Source: Acanthosoma haemorrhoidale (taxonomy: Eukaryota; Arthropoda; Insecta; Hemiptera; Acanthosomatidae). Taken from it: a stretch of DNA of 64,000 nucleotides. Made by a program: the position numbers and the translations under genes. Location of the stretch: the NCBI GenBank assembly GCA_930367205.1, contig OV884015.1, positions 77,329,341-77,393,340 of the forward strand, in the 5' to 3' direction. Every line of letters starts with the position of its first letter. The stretch's first letter is position 1. Below are positions 12,240 through 23,199 of the stretch, piece by piece. The notes beneath the pieces were generated by a model. That model did not search any database, was not told the DNA's origin, and saw nothing but the letters and a program-made list of their open reading frames with translations.

Positions 12240-12800
12240 ACTGTACGGTTTCATGCTTGACGCGGATATGTCAAACTCCAACAGCCATCACATGACATAC
12301 TCCGATGACCCTGCATATGGATAATATACCGTTGAAAGTAGGTTCTTTAATAAAAAACAATACACCGAGAGAATGGAACATAAAAATTAACGAGTCCAAA
12401 TCAAAAGCACTAAGCATTCCATCATATCATAAACACTGCAGCTTTCCGAAAAGAATAACAGATATAGACAACAATAGTCCCATTAATGCATGCCCCTATC
12501 CCATGCCCCAGATCTGTCAAGTACCTGAGTTTAATACTAGTTAAAAACACTCACAGAATACTTAAACAATAAAATTAACTATGTGAAAAGCCTCATTTAC
12601 AGAATGTTCCATTACATTAAAAAAAAGTAATCGTTTACCCAAAATAATCCCATACAAAACGGTAATCCATAACACAGCCTCTCAAAATAGCTTCCACCTG
12701 CCTATCAACCTTGAAAAAACTTCACTAAAAAACCTGAAATAATTCAAAATCAGTGTATGAGATTTATGAGTGAATGCCAATTTTATACAAGAAGCCCTAA
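12240..12800 (+). pseudogene. Degenerate Jockey-type reverse transcriptase remnant
   Basis: Translations in shifting frames give pieces of the C-terminal half of a Jockey-type reverse transcriptase. Near 12297 a TYSDD-like piece corresponds to the catalytic YxDD motif C. Then at 12375-12410 comes WNIKINESKSKAL, the usual W-x-I-x-I-N-x-x-K-S block. VKYLSF follows at 12517, NYVKSLIYRMFHYI near 12577-12618, and QNQCMRFMSECQ near 12750. The order is that of known non-LTR polymerases from motif C through the thumb. Stops and frameshifts break it throughout. It differs from LINE-A and LINE-B, being much more AT-rich. Identification rests on motif order only. Confidence 0.6.
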
Positions 12801-15800
12801 AATGTTATGTTATACCTTTAATTTCCAACGCTACATTTTCACATATTTACGCCCAAACAGAAAAATAATGGTTTGAATGTACATATTAAAGGACGGTTTA
12901 TCATTTTGTAAATATAAATACGTTTATTTAATTTATAAATATGGTTTTTTTGGGGGGTTTTTATCTTATAACTGATTAAGTTTTTATTTATATTTCCTAA
13001 TATTAGAAAATTTTGTAAATTTAGAATGCCAAAGTTAAACAAAAAATAAAATAGAATAGCAAAGCATTTATTTAAAATATTTAATTCTCAAATTATATCC
13101 AAGAAAAGTGTAAATTAAGTTTTTTCTTCTATCTATCTATTATTGGAAACTACTGTAATCTGAGTTTTTTAGTAAGTGGTGGTTGAACGACTACAACCAC
13201 AATAATATACTTATCGAAAGCCATACTTAATGTTTACATTACACTTCAAAGTTGGACGAAGCAGAAATTATCTATAATAAGCGTGATTTTTTTCATGCTC
13301 AAAAGACATAAATAAAGGGAGAAATTTATAAAGAACCAAACAATATCTAGCCAATTGTATTAACATAATAGTTATAATAAGCGTGATATTTGCACACTCA
13401 TTCGTTTGCACACTAAAGTAATAACTTTGTACAATTTACAACAAGATATTCATCTTATAATTATTTCTATGTTATTCATTTACTAAGTCCAGGATATTGT
13501 AAAATTAGAATAAAACTTTTAAAATAAAAAATGTACACTTTGCAATTGTTCTAATATAGAATATGGAAGAGAGACTAAAGAAATTAAAAGGAAACTTAAA
13601 ATTAGGTAACAAGGCTCAGCAAGAAGCTCTTATTTAGACTGGAAGTTGTGGGTTATCTTTAGGTAACCAGCTTTAAAACTTGAGTAATCAATTGAATATC
13701 GTTGGTACAGTTCTGGATTCAAAGGGAGTCCGGATCAATGCAGTATCAACATCAATCAAGCAGAGAATAAAAAAAAAACTAAATCTGTTTACTACAATGT
13801 CAAAAATGTTAAGTTTTAGGATGAGCGTGCTGTTTGTTACTCCAATATTCATGAATAAGAATATCCGCCCACATATTAGTTTATTTAATTATTTCCACTA
13901 GCGTTTTCAACAGCTCATGATGCCATTAACAAGTGCTAGTTCACTCGGTGCGTGGCTTGTCAAACCTAGTCGGAAGTTTGTCATACTTTGCCACGTGGGA
14001 ACGTAGAAGACTCTTCATAGCTCGAGGTGATTCGAGTGAGGTTTGTCCTTTCCCGTGAAATGTCGGTGAATACTTCGGATTTTAAAGGCTGGTGCATTTT
14101 GCTGGTGACAAGCCCACATGGCTCGGACAACCACGACCTGTTCGAGTATATAGAAGTAATTTTTAAGTAGTTCATAATGATGAAGCTATAATGGATTTTT
14201 TGGATTTGTAAGAAAGAGTTCATCATAAAGATTTCCAAGAATATGGAATCCATAACATCAAGGAAATATATATATAGGTTTATGATGCTTGGAAACGCGA
14301 TCAAAATAATATTAGTAATAATAATTAAAAAGAAGAAAGAACATACCGCCACAACTCAAAATTGTTCTAATTATACAGTTAATTATACAATCGAATTACA
14401 GTCAAAAATTAAGTTAAACATCAATTTTGACTTTTATGTAAACGATCAAATCATTTGCAGTATAAAAATACATAAAGTGAAAAATTGGCCAGCAATTCAA
14501 ATTTACAACTATTTTATTTGAGGGTGTTCTCAAAACGACCAATTTTGAGTTGTCTCATTTTTCTTGCCAGAAGGCGATATGATATGATCGCTAGGTACCT
14601 TCAGGAAGTCGGTGATGAGAGTGAAAAACAATAACTGGTACGAACGAATTATAGAACCTATTCGTTTGTGTACGGCAAAATGGTGTCATTTCTGGACTCA
14701 ATTTACACTCCAAGACAAATTAAAAGTACAAATGAAAGTGAAGAAGGAACGTCTGGCATTAACGGGTTGACGAGTAGAGGACCGCTTAAGATTTGCCAAA
14801 CCATGTGCAGCGGGACCGGATCCCAGTGGAATTGGCCCGGTCACAAGTCCTCAAGTACGAAACTCAAGATTTGCCAAGCCACACGCCGTGGGAACGTAGC
14901 CTTTTCAGTATCTGCCTGATCTTCTACTGGGGGAGTTTTATCTTGAAAATACCTGCTTGAGTAGCTGAACGCGCTCATGCATATAATTTTAAATATACTA
15001 TTCTGTCAGTAGGCGTTGATATTGGTGAATAAATAACATTAACATGCTATATGAAAAAAACAATGATAGTTGAGAGAGCCAGTACAGTTTTATTATGGTA
15101 TGAAAGTTTTAATCGAGGTTAACTATATACCCTCTGAAATTATTCCCAATAAAAAAAAAAAGTGAAGCTGAGAAATTTGGACTGTGACGGATCCATAAGA
15201 GGAAACTGGTTACATTAAAAGCCAATTCACACCACGAGTCCAGCGAGGAGAAAGCCCAAGTGTTTTTTCCTTCCATTTTAAGAGTTATAATTTGTCTTCA
15301 GCATTTCAATTATGTGGTGAATTTTTTTTTATTGATTTATGATGATCTGACGACGCACACATATTACTGCATGGGCGGAAATTTACCACAACGATTAAGT
15401 TGAATAAAGATCTAAAACTTTAATAGCTGAATAATTTTAATTGTGTTTCACGCCTGACTTTACGCGAATGATCGGAACAAAAAGTGCTATTTCAGATGTC
15501 ACAATGAGGTTCAAACTTAAAAATAAAAAAACTTTCCAGAGCCCCATAATGAGGTAGTGAGCAGGAATTATTTACAATTTACGATCTCTTAGCCTGTCTT
15601 AGCCTGTCCCTCAAGATAAAATAATCAACTTGTAAACAGATAAATTCAGCATTAATTAATGGCACCACGTGACTTGCATCAAAGTTATATTAGTAAGTAG
15701 TTATGTATATATTTTCCTTCAAGTTGTCGGCATAAATTTCTCATCTGTCCACAATATTATCTATAACAAATAGAATTCACATTACAGTGGATCGGATTAT

Positions 15801-16149
15801 CTCAAGGATGGCCTAAGATGTTTTTGACTCCTGATCAAGGGCACATAAAAGACGGAAATGCAGGAAAAAACCACAGGTATTTAAAAAACTAAGCTTTGAG
15901 AACCAACAGAACTCGCCACCCTCTCCCCCAGGGTAAATTTTACTAGGTTTTTCCGCAAAATTGTATGATTTTTTTTAATTGCAGAAAATGGGACTTTAGC
16001 GAGCTATTTGAACAAAACAAATTTAAATGTAAATTCCCACTTAGTTTTTAGCGTTCATTTAATGTATGTTTGAGAAAATCTCATTACTTTATGTGACCTT
16101 TATTTAGTTATTTATTTCAGGGAATAAACTTTAGTTCATGGTACCGATA
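12801..16149. other. Mostly unannotated stretch
   Basis: No gene assigned. The longest frame is 13981-14352 on the minus strand (123 codons); its first half is hydrophobic and AT-driven, its second half (plus 13981-14150) is compositionally balanced and might be a coding relic, but I recognise no family. Two small shared blocks (a GTGGGAACGTAG 12-mer at about 13995 and 14890; AAGATTTGCCAA at 14788 and 14867) suggest local duplication. Confidence 0.35.
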
Positions 16150-16465
16150 AAACTCCAATCCAACCTTACATTACATTACCCTTGGCAGAGATATTCACGA
16201 GCCTTGAGCTTATACCCTCAAAATTTTCCAAATCCCACAAAAACCCTATCCACCCAACCAAGTCGTCAGTCAACTCCTTATCGAGTAACACTCGTGCTTT
16301 ACACCCTATGTATTCGTCATCACAACGGCGGTGGCCTCGGGATCTATTGGAAATAGATAAGTATGTTATAGGGTACTGGCACTGGCTACCATCCTGTCTC
16401 ACATCCTCAGCGTCTGTGGCTCTCTTACCCTCTCACTGGCCTTCACTTTGCTGGGAGAATCGTCA
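16150..16465 (+). mobile_element. Jockey-type LINE C-terminus and 3' UTR fragment
   Basis: A frame around 16270-16355 encodes NSLSSNTRALHPMY followed by QRRWPRDLLE, the same C-terminal ending as the frame at 55158-55421 (which ends KRQWPRDLI). It is followed by CTGGCACTGGCTACC and AGCGTCTGTGGCTCTC, the start of the Jockey-type 3' untranslated region seen at 4.1, 21.6 and 55.4 kb. The fragment is truncated at both ends and shows no poly(A) end. The overlapping minus-strand frame at 16166-16402 is a shadow. Confidence 0.6.
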
Positions 16466-17039
16466 CTCCAATTAATAATTCTTACCATCAAAATTGTGAT
16501 TTTTCAAATAAATATCTTTTATATCAAAAAGGTCGGAAAAATACTTGATGACGTTCTTTGTTCTAATGGTGAGGCTACTAAACCACAAATACTTAGTTTA
16601 TTTATTTATTAAGCATTACCTCAACCACTGCTAATCATGGGAGCCACAAAACGTCTAATTCACGTTTTAATAACGTTTTCGTTTTTCTTTTGTTTCCATT
16701 TCTTCTTTCTTTTTCTGTCAATTCCTTGATTTTCTTCCTTCATTCGTTGTCCATTTAGTAACTAATGATCTCCATTTTTTTTTCCTTTCATTGTGTTTCC
16801 TGACGTCCTTCCCTCTTTAAGGTACAAACCTCCTATATTCGGGCCACAAGTTATTTATTACTTATTTAAAAGCGCTTTTTTCTCCTAGTGGAGGCCTATT
16901 CTCCAGAGCGGCGACCACCCAATACTGGTCCAACTCTCACAAGCTTCTGTTAACTATTAATGAATATAAATAAATGTCGGGCCAATACCAAAATCATAAA
17001 TGGTACGATCGATGTTCAGTTGTGCCATCACCTGACACA

Positions 17040-17799
17040 CACTTCCTAAATAAAAATTAAAAGCTTTGCCAAAATCCTATACTATAGGAGGGAAAGAGAA
17101 CTCACCGACTTTCTCAATGTGGTATCTAGGTATAAAAATTGATAGGTATCTCCATTTCTCTACCCATTTTAGTAACAAAATAGAAAAAGTACGACCTAGG
17201 TTTTATCGGCTTCACCACTTAATAACTTCACCCAACTTGTCGCTTCGTCTCAAACTGATGATATACAAATGTGTACTCCGGCAAGCTCTGCTGTAAGCTG
17301 CCCCACTATATACTCCCTTGACAATACAGCTAAAAGTCTCCAGAAATTTTACAATGGGATCATGAGAAAAGTGGTCAGACCTTTCTCGAGAGGTTAAAGA
17401 ACCAGCACACGTTGTTTGGTGTGCCATCGTTGGGTGAGTTTATCTACCGGAGACTCGTAAAGTGTTTTGACTCGTTGCAGCACCTAACAAACCCAGTATT
17501 ATACACTATGGCCTCACCACCCTTCCCGCTTCGATGGCAACAGACTGTTGGGGAAAATTAGGTTAAGATTTTGTAGTTAGATGTAAGTCTATGATTCATA
17601 AGGTGAGCCCCATCACTTTTAAAAATGTTTAGACAATCAATGTATAATGTACCTTATACTTTTGTAACAATCACAAATCGCAATTTAAAATTATTGAAAA
17701 TTGTATAAAATGTAGCCAAGCTACAGAACATTTAATGATCTACTGTAAATAGATTCATTTATGTAGAACCTATACTGATTGCCATAGAAGAAAAAAAAA
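17040..17799 (+). mobile_element. LINE-B fragment (Jockey-like C-terminus and 3' end)
   Basis: This is the 3' part of a second Jockey-like family, called LINE-B here. From about 17066 it encodes WYLGIKIDRYLHF and then LRLKLMIYKCVLR (17235-17275), the thumb region after the polymerase motifs, then runs into a stop and frameshifts. Nucleotide blocks AATGGGATCATG, GACTCGTTGCAGCACCTAAC and CGATGGCAACAGACTGT are shared with 46310-46520 and, in reverse, with 26820-27285. The end is a 9-A run at 17791-17799. It lacks the endonuclease and catalytic polymerase motifs, so it is a 5'-truncated dead copy. Confidence 0.75.
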
Positions 17800-17879
17800 T
17801 AACAATCTTTCATTCATAAACATAATAAGATTTCTTACTGTTATCTGAGAGGATAATCGGTAATCACTCAGATTTAAGT

Positions 17880-18230
17880 GTAAATAAAGTAATGTTGTGG
17901 CATAATAAGCTGTTGTGGAGTGCGGCTAGATGAATCAGTTCTCACGGAGTGAAGCGACACCTGCCTCACATTTGCACCACCGCAGGGAGGACAGCTGGCC
18001 ACTGCGCCTTTCCATCTTTAGTTAAATGAGAATTATGAATCCGAAGAGGTAACTCTCATTATTGTCCCAGTGAGCAAATGTCTGAGGAGTTCTCGGAACC
18101 GGACAGGTGTTAGGGGCAAGCCCTCCTGGATGCGGCCGGCCGACTTGGATTGTTCTCTCATTGTCGGTCAAGTCTTAGAAAATATTCTACTCCTATTTCC
18201 TGGAACCAATTTGTAATATGTATATAAAAA
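17880..18230. other. Unassigned, GC-balanced stretch
   Basis: Higher in G+C than its surroundings (17930-18150), with no frame I recognise and no match to the repeats in this window. Confidence 0.3.
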
Positions 18231-18242
18231 ATATATATATAT

Positions 18243-18335
18243 AATCAGCCCTGATAGGGCAATACGTCATTGTTATAGACTATCTCATTCATACGATATG
18301 CAAACAGTACTGCATTCACTTTCTCGCTCATAAAG
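18243..18335 (-). mobile_element. Jockey-type LINE tail (minus)
   Basis: Reverse-complemented, this reads GTATGAATGAGATAG...TATTGCCCTATCAGGGCTGATTA, corresponding to the last 90 bases of the Jockey-type 3' end at 48442-48606 and 55650-55735. It is the minus-strand remnant of a 3' end, without coding sequence. Confidence 0.5.
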
Positions 18336-18364
18336 TGTGTATATTTCAATATAAATACACAAGA

Positions 18365-18600
18365 TATAGACACCCTAGAGGGACTCTAGGCCCAGCCACC
18401 AGTGGACTCGCACCACTGTACCGCAACAATCAACCTCTACCGAGGCTTCCCACACTCCTTAATACCCTCACACCACCTTCAAGCAGCTACTCCTAATACA
18501 AGGATCCGTTCAGCCCAAATATTCCTTTATTTTTCCCTCATCCTTAATCTTATAACTAGAGAGCTAAGAAAAAAAACAAAAAAACACACAAATTTTCCTA
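18365..18600 (+). mobile_element. LINE-A 3' UTR fragment
   Basis: Matches the 3' untranslated region of LINE-A (46090-46298) and its copy at 57395-57607. Shared blocks are AGGGACTCTAGGC, TGGACTCGCACCACTG, CTCTACCGAGGCTTCCCACA, TTCCTTTATTTTTCCCTCAT and AGAGAGCTAAGAAAAAAAAC at the poly(A) end. No coding part remains. Confidence 0.8.
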
Positions 18601-18845
18601 AGAAATCCCCCAAGGTCACCTTAGGGAATATCACGTTCCAAACAAATGAGAAAGAACCACATGGACCAAGGAAATCCCTCACACCACAGATGCTCCAAGG
18701 TATAATGTACCTTTGTAGCAATCGCAAATCATAGTGTAAAATTGCTATAATTAGCCAAGCTGCAGGACATGTAATATTGACCTATTTTAGATAGATTCAT
18801 TTATATAGAATCGATATTGAATTCCATAATTCTTAATAAAAAGGG

Positions 18846-20906
18846 TGTAGCGACCGCTAACTACATAAGATAAATCACCCTATACTCTATTGCATATATA
18901 TTGTAAGCAAAAGTAAAATAACATGAACTAAATGTATTATAAACAAATATAAATCATTGTGAATGTGTTAACCAATAAAAGGCGGAAGCCAACTAAGTCA
19001 CACGAGACAGGTCATAAACATAACAACCCTTTTGGGCCCTCTCTACCTCCAGGGCTTGTCCCTTGGCCGGGTAATAAGGCGGCGGTCACGTTCCTCACCA
19101 CCGGTCACGTGTGCGTGGGACCCACCGCACACTGGTTCCTAACGACGAAAAACGGGACAAAAGTCTGCAAAACAGTAAAGTTAGCCTCAAAAAATTTTTT
19201 TCACATTTTTGATGAGGGTATAGATTGCCCTTGATGGAAAACTGGTGATAAATTTTCCAAAAATAGCGCAAAAATAGTCCAAAAATAGACACACAAAAAA
19301 CTTTCACAAAAATCAAGTGTGACCCATGATTTTCAAAGTTTTTTTTTACGCTGAATGCAATGGTGTTAGTTTACGCGACTTATTCAACAACCAAGAAAAT
19401 ATTAGGTAAGTTTTCCACATAGTCATCATTGTTTTTAGTGTGAAAAAATGTATTGGGAAATAAATACATGTAGACAGCACATAAGCATAGGTAGGTCCTC
19501 ACAATAAAACTATTACCCCGATTAATGGCTATATTTGAAAAAAACAACATGATGAGTAAAGTAGTAAAGTTGGTAAACATCAGTTTTCACCGTCTTCGTA
19601 CATAAATCCAGAGAGTTCGTGATTATTATAATGTTACTTTGTTGTTTCGACAAACAGAGCAAGGGCTTCTTCTTTTGATAGCGTATCATTTTCGTCTTTC
19701 TTCGGTTCGGTCCCGAACAAATTTGAAAGGCTTCCTACATTGCTCATAAGCTCTGAAATTTTTTTGAAAGATGTGTGAGCCCGTTTTTGTCAAACTATAC
19801 TTCATTGCATATTGATGTTCAGAAATTGAATATAACTCACTCAATTCCTTACCTTTGCGTTTGTTCGAACTCCAAATACGGCACTTTTATGGCAGAAACC
19901 ATGATTATTATCTTTAGAATGGTGGTAACAACTGAGTCAGAAGATCAACAAGGAATGGACCACATTTGTATATTTCTTTAATTTTTAAATTCGAGTCAAA
20001 TACTCAGAATGTAAATAAACAGACGCGTTTGTCTCCACTAATAAGGATCTAGAATCAAGGGTCGCACTCGGTCGCAGCTAATTTGTGTTTTAATCGCTTC
20101 TCCATACTTGTATGAACACGAATCAACTTCATTTTAAAAAGCGGGTGGAAGCGGAAGATTCATAAGCTTCTAAAAGCGTAAATAATGTATAAAAACTAGA
20201 ATTTTTCTTATATTAAACTATCTAAACGCACGTTATCGTTACATTTTCCCGAGTGTGAATAACGTGCTAGCTTCATTGTTTGCCCTGTAAAAGAAAGCCA
20301 CTGAAAGACAATTTTAAAATAAGCTTGAAATATCTTTTGCCCGTCATTACAAAACTTGGCTTTTCCTCACGATTTTCTCGTTTATTCTTAACCCCTTACT
20401 CTTTCTTCAAGTAGATGAGCTTACAATATATAACGACCAGAGCTTAGAAACCATCGGTTCTGAATACCTTAGGTACCTCTCTAACTGAATTATAATACCA
20501 TTTTATGGCCACGAAAGTGTCAAAAATGGACTTATGTCCCGTTTTTCGTCTTAGGAACCAGTGTACACCGCCGGCTTAGACCTTGCCGCCTCCCAGCAGG
20601 CCAGGGGAGAGTGTACTTAAGCCAGGGCTCCTGGCCCTGAAAATTAGTCTCCTCGCGAGTCTCTCGCGACCTTTACTCGGTGACGCTTGCTTGGTTTCCG
20701 CTCGAACTCTGAAAACTTGACTAATTCTTTACGAAACCTCTGTACCTCTTCTCTGGAACATAGTGCATTGTCGGGGCACATGCCTATCATAAATGGAGTC
20801 AGATAGTAACGCCGCCATGGAACAATTGTCCAGGTTACAAACTCGAACAATCCGCACTTGTCACCAGGGTGATCAGGCACCCCCCCCCCCTAGTGACGAC
20901 CCGACA
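18846..20906 (+). mobile_element. Solo LTR with perfect 5-bp target duplication
   Basis: The unit starts TGTAGCGACCGCTAAC and ends GACGACCCGACA. Exactly AAGGG flanks it on both sides (18841-18845 and 20907-20911). Its ends match the LTRs at 9732 and, in reverse, 31457-31737. Without the DNA transposon carried inside (19129-20565) it is about 620 bases, shorter than the 810-base relative at 9732, with a divergent middle. The 5-bp duplication and TG...CA ends fit an LTR-retrotransposon integrase. No internal genes are present, so it is a solo LTR. Confidence 0.85.
19129..20565. mobile_element. Unclassified terminal-inverted-repeat DNA transposon inside the LTR
   Basis: The ends are inverted copies of one another over about 36 bases: CACTGGTTCCTAACGACG... 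at 19130 and, read in reverse from 20563, CACTGGTTCCTAAGACG..., continuing through AAAAACGGGACA. There is one single-base gap and one mismatch. CACCGC occurs immediately outside both ends (19123-19128, 20566-20571), a possible 6-8 bp target duplication. The 1.4-kb interior is AT-rich, with no frame above about 70 codons and no transposase motif I recognise, so it is non-autonomous or dead. CACTG ends recall CACTA elements, but the flanking duplication would be too long for those; P or hAT-like origin is also open. Confidence 0.75.
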
Positions 20907-21616
20907 AAGGGGTTATAGAGGGAGGTGGGAAAATAAAAAAAAGACACTACAGGCGTGAGGAGAGAATGATGGCCAGTGACAAGACTCCGAATTAAAAGGA
21001 AATTATAGGAGAAATAGAGGCAATTTCCACTTAAATCTCCAAGTGTAGGGCTGAGTGGAGGCCTCGTCGCGATCACGCCTAAAGTATGAGTGGCCTACCT
21101 ATATTTAAAATCTGAAAATGTGGTAAAATGACAGGTAAATACTCGAGCGATGAACAAGAACATAACCTGATATTGTAATAGAAATATTAAGAACTCTTCT
21201 CTAAGAGAAAAAAGAACTAGCGATTTGAATGAAAATTCTGACCCCTCCCCCTTTTCTAGAATCTTAATTTGATTAACAGCGATGTTTCGCAGCTTGACAA
21301 TGGGTGTGTTCATGTCATGTGTCATTAGTGGGGACTGATACTGTCAAAGCTCCCACGTTATGTTAAATAAATGTTTGTTCTTAAGGGACATAGTCCCAGA
21401 ATAATAACGGTATTATTATCATAATTATGTAAAAGTAAGTATTTTATTGGTGATATATTCCTTCCATATTCTTCATAAATATGTGGTATTAGTTATGGCA
21501 GTAAGTATAGGAAATTTCATAATATCTTCTTTCCATCATAACCATCAGGCAGCTAACTGGTTAATTGGAAGCGCCTGGGAGATGATGAGCTGATTAAATA
21601 TGTTTAATGATGACAG

Positions 21617-21958
21617 ACAAGTGGGAGTCCTGGCAATGGCCAGTATCTCCAATCATGTCCTGAGCGTCTGTGGCTCTCGCGCTCTTGGTCAGCCTCCGCT
21701 GGCTCTTATCCAGTGACGCGACTGAGGTAGGGGCGTGGGGGACTCCCCAAGACTCCGCTTCCTCCTTCGCATGCGAGGGAGGTGACAACCATGTGGACTT
21801 GGGGGGCCTCTGGGCTGTTTGTAAATATTGTATGAATCAGCGAGTGAATGATGAATTGTAAATATGGTATGAATGATGACACTTATCTCAATTACTCATT
21901 GCCTAATAAAAGACAGATTGTAATTTTATCTTAATAAATTGTTGTTTTCTCTCTAAAA
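21617..21958 (+). mobile_element. Jockey-type LINE 3' fragment with target duplication
   Basis: A 342-base 5'-truncated insertion. AATGATGACAG (11 bases) is present at 21606-21616 and again at 21959-21969, a textbook non-LTR target duplication. The body contains the CGTCTGTGGCTCTCGCGCTC block, the GAGGGAGGTGACAACCATG block, two copies of TGTAAATAT(T/G)GTATGAAT about 40 bases apart (21827 and 21857) and the GACAGATTGTAATTTTATC ending. Of the Jockey-type tails here this and the 55.4-kb copy are the most alike. Confidence 0.85.
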
Positions 21959-22763
21959 AATGATGACAGTTTCATTGCCTTTTTTGTAACCATAGCCCGC
22001 CAAGCTCTATAATTTGATACCTTGCCTAAGACAAAGGAAAATATTTATTTTTATACTACTAGTCATTACGGTATATCATCCCTCTAGATGAAAATTCAAG
22101 AACGCTCATTTGATGACAGCTTTATTGCATTTTTGTAATTACTGTCAATTAAATTCGCCTCAATATAACCCGTGCTTCTGGAGGGTATCTGGCCAAATTA
22201 GGTGCTTATATAATAACACATAGAGATTTACTGTAGTTCTCCAATATTCCTGTCAAAGTTCGTGCAAAGAAAACAATAATAGAAAATTAATGAAATGTTT
22301 CTTATGTACAGAAAAATGCGTGTAAAATTTAAATAAATACGAATTAATTCAAGATATGGGGTTAAAATCAAAACAGTAATTGTAAATTAAATTGAATTAA
22401 TTACTATTAATTTTGAACGAATTTTCGTAGCATCTATCAAACACCTGGTGCTCAAACTCTTCTTCGATCCACATCCCTTTCAGTATTTGAATCCCAATTT
22501 TTCTAGTTTTTCTTGGCCCCCTAAAACGGCCTAAGTACCTCTTCCAGATTACCTTGAGCATGTTGCATTCAATCACCAATGTTGAAATCAGAATGTTTTA
22601 TTTTCGTGAGGTTTTCATTAGGGCTATCCTTTCGATGTTTCATACATTATTTATGCTTTTATTCGTTATTCCTATTATCTGTATTTACTTTTACTATTCT
22701 TTGGAAACTACCGGCCCAGAATAGACTTACTTTTGCAATTATGAATACATTAACATGCCTCAT

Positions 22764-22786
22764 TCTCAATATATATATATATATAT
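22764..22786. repeat. (AT)n microsatellite
   Basis: A short run of alternating A and T at the end of an AT-rich stretch; similar short runs occur near 9775, 18230, 24122 and 46830. Confidence 0.8.
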
Positions 22787-22854
22787 CATTTTCATTATAA
22801 ATGATGAATGATGATTCTACCAGAAATCATCTGACCATCCAAATCCTCTAGCGA

Positions 22855-23190
22855 GTTTTGGCATTGGCCAGTTTTCTCCCCTCAGAAGTCCTGAGCGTCT
22901 GTGGCTCTCACGCGATCCTTCAGCCTCTACTGCTACGTAGTAGCGCGGGAGGTCTCGTTTATTCCTCCCTCCTTCTCCATAGCCGGAAAGGTGACAATTC
23001 TGTGAATGAATTCAGGGGATTCCTGAACTATGTTATATATGTCTTTATTCTATGAATATAGATTGTAAATGCGGTATGACTGAAAATGTGGATGTAAATA
23101 TGGTACAAAGGCGATCTTTTGTTACAATTATCTATTACCCTTTGAGGTAAGATAGTAATTTTCTTGAAATAAAGGTTTATAAAAAATAAA
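22855..23190 (+). mobile_element. Jockey-type LINE 3' fragment, divergent
   Basis: Starts GGCATTGGCCAGTTTTCTCCCC and carries GAGCGTCTGTGGCTCTCACGCG, GAAAGGTGACAATT and TGTAAATATGGTACAAA, ending AGATAGTAATTTTCTTGAAATAAAGG. The order of blocks matches the other Jockey-type tails but with more substitutions and a rearranged middle. TAGCGA occurs at 22849-22854 and 23191-23196 and may be the remaining target duplication. Confidence 0.75.
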
Positions 23191-23199
23191 TAGCGATGT

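Larger units (their letters stand above)
18690..20945 (+). mobile_element. LINE-B 3' tail split by an LTR insertion
   Basis: The left part (18690-18845) matches the LINE-B 3' untranslated region at 17641-17790: GGTATAATGTACCTTTGTAGC, AGCCAAGCTGCAG and AGATTCATTTATATAGAA. The tail resumes after the LTR at 20907 with AAGGGGTTATAGAGGGAG then an A-rich end near 20932-20943, matching AAAGGGGCTATGAA(A/G)GAAA at 31630 and 39890. The two halves are separated by the 2061-base LTR unit, so the LINE insertion came first. Confidence 0.75.

Noticed and set aside
13981..14352. 123-codon minus-strand frame with a hydrophobic start as a membrane protein gene
   Set aside because: The hydrophobic part is what AT-rich DNA gives by chance (Ile, Phe, Leu, Asn codons). 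No family recognised, no splice or promoter context.
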